A stretch of DNA of 11,615 nt from CAZVBR01 sp964625755 (lineage in GTDB: Bacteria > Patescibacteriota > Minisyncoccia > Phycocordibacterales > XYD1-FULL-46-19), in contig CAZVBR010000018.1 in assembly GCA_964625755.1 (NCBI GenBank), positions 1 to 11,615 of the forward strand, written 5' to 3'. Each line of letters opens with the position of its first letter. The first letter of the stretch is position 1. Below the pieces are notes generated by a model, which was not told where the DNA came from, made no database searches, and saw nothing but the letters and a program-made list of their open reading frames with translations. The position numbers and the translations under genes are program-made. This document shows, one piece after another, positions 6,729 to 11,615 of this stretch.

Positions 6729-6926
6729 TTACTCTGGTTTATTTTCTTTAGGTAAAAATCGATCCTTTATTTTTTGAACCAGGATGGTCTGTCGCCAACT
6801 TTTCCGGCGCAACTGATCATTTCGAGTCTTGCGGGATCGAAAGTGATTCAAACCCGGCCGACGGACCAAGGTCTTGCCGTTCTTTGTGATCTTTATTCGT
6901 TGACTATAGGTTTTGCTGTTTTTCAT
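6729..6926 (-). CDS. rpmI: Large-subunit ribosomal protein bL35
   Basis: A small very basic 50S protein of 65 residues, the expected size. The protein keeps the family layout: a Lys-rich start (KTYSQRIKITKNGKTLVRR), a central basic stretch (RSRKTRNDQLRRKSWRQ) and a short hydrophilic tail. It is more diverged than its neighbours, so the placement between infC and rplT, the standard bacterial order, supports the call. The ATG at 6926 is 13 nt after the infC stop, in an AT-rich stretch with no Shine-Dalgarno, and rplT follows after 2 nt. Confidence 0.95.
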   Translation of the reverse strand: MKNSKTYSQRIKITKNGKTLVRRPGLNHFRSRKTRNDQLRRKSWRQTILVQKIKDRFLPKENKPE

Positions 6927-6939
6927 AATATTAAATCTT

Positions 6940-7464
6940 TTATTTGTTACCGATCAAATCTTTTTCTATGATCAAAACCAAACCCTTAGGACTCTTTTTC
7001 ACACCTTCTGAGACCTTGAAATCAACCGGGATAATACCCAAAAATCGATCCAACCTCTCGCGCAAAAATTCATCTCCGAGATACTTTGACCGTCCGGGTA
7101 AAAACAACTCAACCTTTACCCTGTGACCGTCGGCCAAAAATTTGGTTATCTTATCGGCTTTCATCTTCATGTCCTGCTGACTGGTGCCGATCTTTATTTG
7201 AATGGACTTGGTCTCGGTTTGATGGCTTTTGGATTTTGCCTCCTTGGCTTTTTGTTTTTGCTGATACTGGTACTTACCGTAATCCATTATCTTGGCCACC
7301 GGTGGCACAGCGGTCGGAGATATTTCTATCAGATCAAGCTCCCGCTCTTTGGCTTTCGCCAAAGCCTCTTCTTTTGTCATCACACCCAAATTACCGGCCT
7401 TATCATCAATAACCCTGACCTCCGGGGATGTGATCTGTTCATTTATTCGGACAGTTTTGCTCAA
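6940..7464 (-). CDS. infC: Translation initiation factor IF-3, TTG start
   Basis: Keeps ribosomal subunits apart and checks start codon-initiator tRNA pairing. At 174 residues the protein is normal length. The N-terminal domain shows VRINEQITSPEVRVID and YGKYQYQQKQKAKEAK; a helical linker leads to the C-terminal domain with IKIGTSQQDMKMKADKITKFL and a GHRVKVELFLPGR-type strand pair. The only start that gives the conserved N terminus is TTG at 7464: an in-frame TAA lies four codons upstream and the next ATG is 28 codons in. A rare infC start is known in E. coli (AUU), where it allows autoregulation; whether UUG does so here is inference. A TATAAT lies 11 nt before the TTG. First gene of infC-rpmI-rplT-smpB. 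Confidence 0.97.
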   Translation of the reverse strand: MSKTVRINEQITSPEVRVIDDKAGNLGVMTKEEALAKAKERELDLIEISPTAVPPVAKIMDYGKYQYQQKQKAKEAKSKSHQTETKSIQIKIGTSQQDMKMKADKITKFLADGHRVKVELFLPGRSKYLGDEFLRERLDRFLGIIPVDFKVSEGVKKSPKGLVLIIEKDLIGNK

Positions 7465-7475
7465 ATCTGGATAAA

Positions 7476-7503
7476 ATTATATCTTTTAACACGCTTACAT
7501 CAA
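7476..7503 (-). promoter_or_regulatory. Promoter of the infC operon, TTGATG-16-TATAAT
   Basis: A perfect TATAAT (7476-7481) and a TTGATG -35 (7498-7503) are separated by 16 nt. The predicted start site is only 3-5 nt before the TTG start codon, so infC mRNA would be almost leaderless. The -35 touches the arm of a short inverted repeat (7502-7507 with 7520-7525) that might bind a regulator or be incidental. Confidence 0.65.
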
Positions 7504-7615
7504 GTGTCGACAAAAAGCCACACTTAAAGCCCTATTATCTTACTTTATCACCGGCCAAAAGTCAATGGTCGCTCCGAACGGGATTTTTTACGATAGGCAG
7601 TCGCCCCGCAAGATC

Positions 7616-8992
7616 TTATTTTAGCTTCTCTTCGTGACCCAAACGCGGCATGATAGCCTCAACCCCCAGATAATCCCTGATCCGCTGGACCAAGAACAGT
7701 GACGACTTCGGTTCACCCATAGCCACAAACACCTTCCGAAGGGTCTTTTCGCTTTCGGCGACATAATCCAGCAACGAAGGGCTATCCATATGGGCCGAGT
7801 AACCACTGATCCTTTCTATTTTAGCCCGGACCGGGACGGTCTCCCCCATGATCTTGACCGTTTTGGCCCCGTCCTCGAGCATTCGCCCCAAACTGCCGGG
7901 AGACTGATAACCGACCAGCAACAAAGTGCTCTTTGGATCCGGCAAATAGTTCTTTTCGTGATGAAGTATCCGGCCGCCGTTTGACATCCCGGAACCGGCG
8001 ATCACGATCTTCCGGGCGGGGGCTCCGGCTATAAATTTTGATTCTTCGGTCGTTTCGGTTTTGATAAGTTGCGGGAAAGCGAAAATATCCGAGCCACCGT
8101 CGGCCTTCTGTCTAACCTGGTGCCTGAAGTAGTCAGAGTACTCAGAATAGATCTCCGTCATTCCGATAGCAAGCGGTGAATCAAGATACACCGGAACCAG
8201 AGGGATCTCGGATCTGTCCATCAGCTCCTCAATAGTCAACAGCACCTCTTGAGTTCTCTCGATGGAAAAAGCCGGGATCATCAAAGTCCCGCCGGCTTTC
8301 ATGGTCTCGGATATGATCCGCTGCAAATGAAAACGTCGCTGGTCTTGGCCTTCGTGCTCCCGGTCACCGTAGACACTTTCGATCACCATGTAATCAGCTT
8401 CGGTTACGGCTTCCGGGGCCGGCAGGAGAACCGAGGGGTCATTGCCCAGATCACCGGTCAACACAACATTCCGGCCCTTGCCTTTGGCTGTAACGGTCGC
8501 CGAACCCAGAATATGGCCGGCATTAGACAGATGAAAGGCCAGGCGCCCGACATTCACCGGACTATGATAATCTATTACTTGCCACTGATTAAGAGCTTGC
8601 TTGACGTCCGCCTCCTGATACAAAAGCTCCCGGTTCGAAGATCGTGCCTCTTTTGACATCACCCCCAAACTGTCAAACAGAGACAGTTCCGACATCTTGC
8701 GAGTCGGCGGAGTTGAGTATATCTCCCCCCGAAAGCCGTCCCGGACCAATTTCGGGATCCGGCCGATATGATCCAGATGGGCATGAGTTACAAACAGAGC
8801 ATCTATCTCGGACGGATCATACACAAAGGGCTTATGGTTTTCCTCCGGGTCCACCTGAGACCCTTGAACCAAACCGCAATCAACCAAAACCCTCTTTCCG
8901 TTCGACTCCGGATCAGACAGCTCAAAATTGGACCCGGTCACCGAACCGACTCCGCCGTGAAAGATCAATGATAGATTGGAAGACTCGGACAT
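7616..8992 (-). CDS. Beta-CASP metallo-beta-lactamase-fold ribonuclease (YSH1/CPSF73-like)
   Basis: A 458-residue cytoplasmic enzyme expected to cut or trim RNA. The lactamase part has THAHLDHIG (69-76, HxHxDH zinc motif), NAGHILGSA (His160) and LTGDLG (Asp181). The beta-CASP insert begins near 205 (VIESVYGD), continues through IPAFSIERTQEVL and ends with SGMSNGGRILHH (334-345). The last zinc histidine is in SGYSAHMD (His401). All metal ligands are present, so it should be active. The length fits the bacterial/archaeal COG1236 group without an extra KH domain; RNase J would be longer, with a further C-terminal domain. The start ATG lies 5 nt after the stop of the small membrane protein gene, so the two are co-transcribed. 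The 151 nt after the stop show no strong terminator. Confidence 0.93.
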   Translation of the reverse strand: MSESSNLSLIFHGGVGSVTGSNFELSDPESNGKRVLVDCGLVQGSQVDPEENHKPFVYDPSEIDALFVTHAHLDHIGRIPKLVRDGFRGEIYSTPPTRKMSELSLFDSLGVMSKEARSSNRELLYQEADVKQALNQWQVIDYHSPVNVGRLAFHLSNAGHILGSATVTAKGKGRNVVLTGDLGNDPSVLLPAPEAVTEADYMVIESVYGDREHEGQDQRRFHLQRIISETMKAGGTLMIPAFSIERTQEVLLTIEELMDRSEIPLVPVYLDSPLAIGMTEIYSEYSDYFRHQVRQKADGGSDIFAFPQLIKTETTEESKFIAGAPARKIVIAGSGMSNGGRILHHEKNYLPDPKSTLLLVGYQSPGSLGRMLEDGAKTVKIMGETVPVRAKIERISGYSAHMDSPSLLDYVAESEKTLRKVFVAMGEPKSSLFLVQRIRDYLGVEAIMPRLGHEEKLK

Positions 8993-8997
8993 ATTGT

Positions 8998-9429
8998 TCA
9001 GGCCTGCAACCAGCTCTGGGTTTTGAAGGCAACCACCCCCAACAAACCACCGACGGCATCGGCCAGTAAATCTTTAACCGAATAAATAAACCTCGACTCA
9101 AGTTCGGCCAAAGAACGCAAGCCAATATTAGCGGTGAAATAACTGTCAACCCCGAACTCAAGCAACTCCCATACGCCACCGATTACCAAAGTGCTTATCA
9201 GACCGACCAATAAAGTGTTTTTCCAGGTAACCGCGGCCTCGGGACGGAAAAAAGTAAAGTACAGCCACAAGGCACACCAGGCGATGAGTAATCCGGCCAA
9301 GAAATGCATTAATTTATCAAACCAAAACCAACGCCAGTAAAGATAGTAATTAAAAGCCAGGTTATTGAGTACCGCCAAAAGCGCTAACAGAACCAAGCAA
9401 AGCCAAAATATAGGCTGCTTTATATACAT
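8998..9429 (-). CDS. Small multi-pass membrane protein, DUF2238/VanZ-like
   Basis: A 143-residue protein with four likely membrane segments and no recognised enzyme domain. Conserved-looking polar residues inside hydrophobic stretches are FDKLMHFLAG, GGVWELLEFGVD and SVKDLLADAVGGLLG. This Asp-His, Trp-Glu and Asp-Asp pattern resembles the DUF2238 (YjdF) and VanZ-like membrane families; function unknown. A GTG at 9462 would add 11 residues, but that codon lies inside the 3' hairpin of the candidate 6S RNA. I prefer the ATG at 9429: it directly precedes the first hydrophobic segment and has a -10 box (TACAAT) 6 nt upstream. Stop TGA at 8998, 5 nt before the beta-CASP nuclease start, so a two-gene unit. 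Confidence 0.85.
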   Translation of the reverse strand: MYIKQPIFWLCLVLLALLAVLNNLAFNYYLYWRWFWFDKLMHFLAGLLIAWCALWLYFTFFRPEAAVTWKNTLLVGLISTLVIGGVWELLEFGVDSYFTANIGLRSLAELESRFIYSVKDLLADAVGGLLGVVAFKTQSWLQA

Positions 9430-9435
9430 AAAATC

Positions 9436-9464
9436 ATTGTAGTCAAAATCCTTCCGAGACACAA
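9436..9464 (-). promoter_or_regulatory. Candidate promoter for the membrane protein-nuclease pair
   Basis: TACAAT (9436-9441) and TTGTGT (9459-9464) with 17 nt between. The predicted start site falls at or next to the ATG at 9429, implying a leaderless mRNA. The -35 match is modest and overlaps the tail of the upstream hairpin, so the call is tentative. Confidence 0.4.
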
Positions 9465-9483
9465 ATACCGCCGGTTCCGGCGG
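9460..9483 (-). terminator. Candidate terminator of the 6S RNA gene
   Basis: On the minus strand, 7 perfect GC pairs (9477-9483 with 9468-9474) enclose a 2-base loop and are followed by TATTTGTGT. A second helix outside (9488-9493 with 9458-9463) makes it a long two-part hairpin. The U-rich tail is short and interrupted, so efficiency is uncertain. It may instead be an extra 3' domain of the RNA. Confidence 0.5.
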
Positions 9484-9493
9484 TGTCTGTGTC

Positions 9494-9640
9494 GAGCCGT
9501 CTGAGGCTTATACCCTAGTCTACCTTCAAGTGGGTGCCCGCAACCGGTAAATGTCAGAACAAATGAATGCTCATCTACTTACGGCAATTTAGGGCTCCCC
9601 AGGAAAACTATTTGATCTAGATAATACCCCAAACAGCTCT
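9494..9640 (-). ncRNA. ssrS: Probable 6S RNA
   Basis: 6S RNA binds the housekeeping RNA polymerase by mimicking an open promoter. No gene is coded here, yet a strong promoter (9647-9674) is placed to start an RNA at about 9640. The ends pair in a 13-bp closing helix with no mismatch (9627-9639 with 9494-9506, including three G-U pairs). Inside, a weakly paired region is followed by a GGGGAGCCC/GGGCACCC helix with one mismatch. A long irregular stem then ends in a 6-bp helix with loop GCAT. This is the closing stem, central bubble and terminal stem-loop order of 6S RNA. The 3' side (ACTTGAAGG...GGGTATAAGCC) also recalls the corresponding E. coli segment. Length 147 nt to the closing stem, about 180 with the terminator. 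Recognised by structure, not by a model search. Confidence 0.75.
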
Positions 9641-9646
9641 GCGGTC

Positions 9647-9674
9647 ATTATAACTCTTTGATTTATTTTATCAA
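9647..9674 (-). promoter_or_regulatory. Strong promoter of the 6S RNA gene, TTGATA-16-TATAAT
   Basis: TTGATA (9669-9674, five of six bases) and a perfect TATAAT (9647-9652) are spaced by 16 nt. The expected start site, about 9640, coincides with the first base next to the closing helix of the candidate 6S RNA. That agreement supports both calls. Confidence 0.7.
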
Positions 9675-9712
9675 GAGGCCGAGAAAATTGCCCCCGGGAC
9701 CCCAAGACCAAA

Positions 9713-9747
9713 GATCGACCTTAAGCATCGAGTGCTTAAGGTCGATC
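9713..9747 (-). terminator. Intrinsic terminator of the sigma-factor operon
   Basis: A perfect 15-bp hairpin (9733-9747 with 9713-9727, loop of 5) starts 7 nt after the stop codon of the secreted protein gene. On the minus strand it is followed by TTTGGTCTT. It closes the three-gene unit and insulates the 6S promoter 38 nt further on. Confidence 0.8.
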
Positions 9748-9754
9748 AAGCACG

Positions 9755-10081
9755 TTAGTCGAGTCTAAAACGTGACTTTCTTTGGTCTAAACGCTCGGCC
9801 ATCTCCTCCTCGGTCAAACAACCTCGGCTGACGGCCTCCTGCAAGCGATCCTCTCTCATCTGCCACCGAAAAGCTCGGTGTTCCTCTCGCGCCTGGCCCC
9901 GCCACCTCAAAAACTCTTCTTTGTTCATATCAAGTTCTTGGGCACTCGGCGATCCTCCGCCTCGGAACTGCCCGACCTCCTGCCACGGGGCGCCTCCGGA
10001 CTCCATGGCCGAAACTGACCCGGCTACCGGCAAAATAACGGCCGCCAACAGAAACATCCCGACAAAGATCTTGGTTTTCAT
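9755..10081 (-). CDS. Small secreted helical protein, DUF2680/Spy-like in layout
   Basis: A 108-residue protein of unknown function. Residues 1-25 form a clear signal peptide (MKTK, hydrophobic core, cleavage likely after VSA). The mature part is about 83 residues, with a Gly-rich linker and then two charged helices (NKEEFLRWRGQAREEHRAF and a MREDRLQEAVSRG stretch). It ends in an LTEEEMAERLDQRK motif. The 'leading helix, glycine turn, T-E-E-E helix' pattern resembles DUF2680 and, more loosely, Spy/CpxP periplasmic chaperone-like proteins; not a firm assignment. The only cysteine is in the mature part (SRGCLTEE), not at a lipobox. A TTG at 10195 would give a longer form overlapping the upstream gene; the ATG at 10081 is preferred because it begins the signal peptide. 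Third gene of the sigma operon, 73 nt after the membrane protein gene, followed by a terminator. Confidence 0.75.
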   Translation of the reverse strand: MKTKIFVGMFLLAAVILPVAGSVSAMESGGAPWQEVGQFRGGGSPSAQELDMNKEEFLRWRGQAREEHRAFRWQMREDRLQEAVSRGCLTEEEMAERLDQRKSRFRLD

Positions 10082-10154
10082 GATCTTAAAGAAATTAACA
10101 GCTGCTAAAATCGACCTTTTCTGCTCTTTATTACAATTTGGCGGCCCTTTTATT

Positions 10155-10874
10155 TCAAAAATCCGGCTTATCTCCCAGTCGCCGGAATCTGACAACCGAC
10201 ACTACGTCCGGCCGGACCTCCTCCCCGATCACGACCACCTCACTGCCGACCGCCAGCCGGTCCTGCAACCTGCGGCCCTGAACCAAATTTTCAAGATCCA
10301 AAACGATCTCACTTCCGTCATTTAGTTTAAGCTTCCAGTGATCAACTTCTTTCTCGGAGATAACTCCGAAATACACATTGTCCATCTCAAGATCACTTAA
10401 ATGCCGATACATCCGCCCGACCGCCGGCAACTGACGTTCTTTGGCCAACCCGGAAACGAAACGGTGAAAAGAGAGATTCTCCATCAAGATACTCCCGGTA
10501 GCCACCAAAACCATTATGATCAACAGAGAGTAAATAAGAGGGCGACGATAGACCACAGCAAATCTCTTTGCCGTCCACTCCAAAATGCCGACCAAAACAA
10601 CAGTTAACGCCAGAATAAACCAAGGGAAAGAAAGCAGAATGGCCCTCAACCCGTACAGCCCCAAACCGGGTAATACCAAGATACTGTTAGCCCGGAGCAC
10701 AAAAACCAGTAAACTGCCCAAGTACAGGATCAAGCTTACAAGCAACACTAAAACCCCGAAGAACAACATCCCTTTAGCCCAAAAATAGGAGCGGGAGTGC
10801 ATCTTTATGTCACCTTGTCGAATTGCATCCGAGACCCTACGGCTGATTGATTGTTTACGATCATTATTTTTCAT
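10155..10874 (-). CDS. Three-segment membrane protein, candidate sigma regulator
   Basis: A 239-residue protein. Residues 1-32 are polar and basic (SRRVSDAIRQGDIKMHSRSY), then come membrane segments at about 33-58, 76-98 and 112-131, and a soluble C-terminal region (132-239). Charge distribution suggests the N terminus is inside and the C-terminal domain outside. The C-terminal part VYFGVISEKEVDHWKLKLNDGSEIVLDLE looks like a small beta-barrel of DUF5666/OB type. The SFPWFIL and YRRPLIYSLL motifs match, from memory, uncharacterised membrane proteins that accompany ECF sigma genes in Patescibacteria. The start overlaps the sigma factor stop by 11 nt (ATGAAAAATAA), a strong sign of coupling. Its position suggests an anti-sigma or sensor role, but there is no HxxxCxxC zinc anti-sigma motif and function is unproven. 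Confidence 0.82.
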   Translation of the reverse strand: MKNNDRKQSISRRVSDAIRQGDIKMHSRSYFWAKGMLFFGVLVLLVSLILYLGSLLVFVLRANSILVLPGLGLYGLRAILLSFPWFILALTVVLVGILEWTAKRFAVVYRRPLIYSLLIIMVLVATGSILMENLSFHRFVSGLAKERQLPAVGRMYRHLSDLEMDNVYFGVISEKEVDHWKLKLNDGSEIVLDLENLVQGRRLQDRLAVGSEVVVIGEEVRPDVVSVVRFRRLGDKPDF

Positions 10875-11406
10875 AATATTTTTTTATCTTAACCCGGGCC
10901 CTTTTCAATCGCACCCCGACCGTCGAGATCGGGATATTCATAATATCCGAGATCTCCCGATAGTCTTTTTCTTCAAAATAATACAGCACTACCGGTTCCC
11001 GATACTTGGCCGGTAATTTTTCCAGATACCGTCTCACTTCCTGCCCTTCTTCCTTTTTTTCAGCCTCCCCCAAAACATCATCGGGCGCCGACAGACTAAA
11101 AATAATATCCGGCTCGAACAAAGAAAATGGTTCGTGTTTTTCTTTTTTAATAATATTAATAAATTCATTATGAGCGATCCGGTAGATCCAAGAAGAAAAT
11201 TTTTGCCCCGGATCAAAACTCTTCAGATTAACAAAGGCTTTAATGAACACCTCTTGTGTGGCCTCCCGGACTTTTTCGTGATCAAATAAAAATTTCCGAC
11301 CGTACCGAAGTAATTTTTTCTCATATCTTAAAACCAAAACCTCAAAAAGGTCCGTTCTTTGGTCTTGAACCGCTATCGCTAACTCTTCGTCTGTTTTGTT
11401 GTTCAT
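10864..11406 (-). CDS. ECF-type RNA polymerase sigma factor
   Basis: An alternative sigma factor of 180 residues, the usual length for the ECF group, which has only regions 2 and 4. Region 2 spans about 14-88 and includes ATQEVFIKAFVNLKSF (49-64) and the -10-binding FSSWIYRIAHNEFINI (70-85). Region 4 spans about 122-178 with LPAKYREPVVLYYFEEKDYREIS and the helix-turn-helix MNIPISTVGVRLKRARVKIKK. A linker of about 35 residues joins them. No extra C-terminal domain is present. The ATG at 11406 has no Shine-Dalgarno. It is the first gene of a three-gene operon with an overlapping membrane protein and a small secreted protein, the common layout for an ECF sigma with its envelope-side regulator and target. 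Confidence 0.95.
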   Translation of the reverse strand: MNNKTDEELAIAVQDQRTDLFEVLVLRYEKKLLRYGRKFLFDHEKVREATQEVFIKAFVNLKSFDPGQKFSSWIYRIAHNEFINIIKKEKHEPFSLFEPDIIFSLSAPDDVLGEAEKKEEGQEVRRYLEKLPAKYREPVVLYYFEEKDYREISDIMNIPISTVGVRLKRARVKIKKYYEK

Positions 11407-11430
11407 GATAAAGGCGGGGAACCCGATCTC

Positions 11431-11459
11431 TTACTAAATATTACCATTTTCCGGGTCAA
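11431..11459 (-). promoter_or_regulatory. Tentative promoter of the sigma operon
   Basis: TTGACC (11454-11459) lies 17 nt from TAGTAA (11431-11436). The -35 is good and the -10 poor, matching three of six bases. No GGAACTT-like ECF -35 is seen, so direct autoregulation is not supported by sequence. The leader to the ATG would be about 18-24 nt. Confidence 0.3.
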
Positions 11460-11528
11460 TTTATTTCATTTTCATCTTCCACCGACAACAAGGGGTTAAA
11501 TTTTCACGATCCTCGTCCCTTATAACTC

Positions 11529-11560
11529 AAAACCGGCCTCACCGAAAACGGTAAGACCGG
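11529..11560 (-). terminator. Terminator of an upstream minus-strand unit
   Basis: On the minus strand a 12-bp helix (11549-11560 with 11533-11544) includes two G-U pairs and closes a TTTT loop; it is followed by TTTTGAG. On the plus strand those two pairs become C-A mismatches, so the structure is tuned to minus-strand RNA. It presumably ends a gene beyond the right edge of the window and separates it from the sigma operon. Confidence 0.55.
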
Positions 11561-11571
11561 AAAGAATAAAC

Positions 11572-11605
11572 TACCTCGCAGCAAGCTGACGAGGTATTTT
11601 ATTTT
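11572..11605 (+). terminator. Hairpin with T run on the plus strand
   Basis: TACCTCG (11572-11578) pairs with CGAGGTA (11590-11596), extended inside by CAG/CTG with one bulged A and a CAAG loop. On the plus strand it is followed by TTTTATTTT, a good terminator tail. No plus-strand gene lies before it in this window, so it may be bidirectional, or a mobile palindromic repeat. The minus-strand side is followed by a weaker GTTTATTC. Confidence 0.5.
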
Positions 11606-11615
11606 GAGAACCCCT

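Noticed and set aside
7502..7525. Terminator or attenuator before infC
   Set aside because: The inverted repeat has only 6 bp with a 12-nt loop, lies upstream of the -10 box and has no adjacent T run, so it would not be in the infC transcript.
693..10788. Open frames on the plus strand, for example 4030-4341, 7123-7527 and 8644-9069
   Set aside because: They lie opposite well-identified minus-strand genes, show no family motifs and have low-complexity or cysteine-rich shadow-type sequence. The minus-strand genes explain the region.
1..11615. Alternative genetic code with UGA as a sense codon, as in some Patescibacteria
   Set aside because: truB and the 8998 gene end at UGA where homologues should end or where the next gene starts, and no recognised gene contains an internal UGA.

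Overview
All protein-coding genes in this 11.6 kb window lie on the minus strand, so transcription runs from high to low coordinates. It looks like a bacterial chromosome segment from a metagenome-derived assembly, because a run of exactly 100 N lies at 5108-5207. UGA is used as a stop codon (truB and the 8998 gene), so the code is the standard bacterial one. No start codon of a recognised gene has a convincing Shine-Dalgarno sequence. Several starts instead sit 6-12 nt downstream of a -10 box. The compact layout, the FtsH and TruB sequence style, the ECF-sigma/membrane-protein pair and the tRNA-Ile(UAU) suggest a member of the Candidate Phyla Radiation (Patescibacteria). That is an inference from pattern; there is no phylogenetic marker here that I could test.

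Layout from high to low coordinates: (a) 11529-11605, two hairpin terminators, one of which ends a unit lying outside the window. (b) 11406-9755, an operon of an ECF-type sigma factor, an overlapping three-segment membrane protein (candidate regulator) and a small secreted protein, closed by a 15-bp perfect terminator hairpin. (c) 9674-9460, a promoter, a 13-bp-closed rod-like RNA and a hairpin, which I interpret as a 6S RNA gene. (d) 9429-7616, a small membrane protein followed 5 nt later by a beta-CASP metallo-beta-lactamase-fold nuclease. (e) 7503-5416, a translation block: infC, rpmI, rplT, smpB and the tmRNA gene ssrA. (f) 5432-5060, a 103-bp direct repeat that includes the last 17 nt of tmRNA and is interrupted by the assembly gap. 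(g) 4974-3850, a predicted cytoplasmic zinc metallopeptidase with its own promoter, then a membrane-anchored protein of unknown function (3732-3268). (h) 3217-2868, a promoter followed by a block of strong hairpins. (i) 2867-51, ftsH, truB and a tRNA.

The dominant theme is translation and protein quality control: initiation (IF3), two ribosomal proteins, ribosome rescue (SmpB with tmRNA), disposal of membrane and tagged proteins (FtsH), tRNA modification (TruB) and a tRNA. A candidate 6S RNA and an ECF sigma factor add control of RNA polymerase. The least explained pieces are the sigma/membrane/secreted trio, the HEFCH protein, the hairpin block upstream of ftsH and the repeat that copies the tmRNA 3' end.
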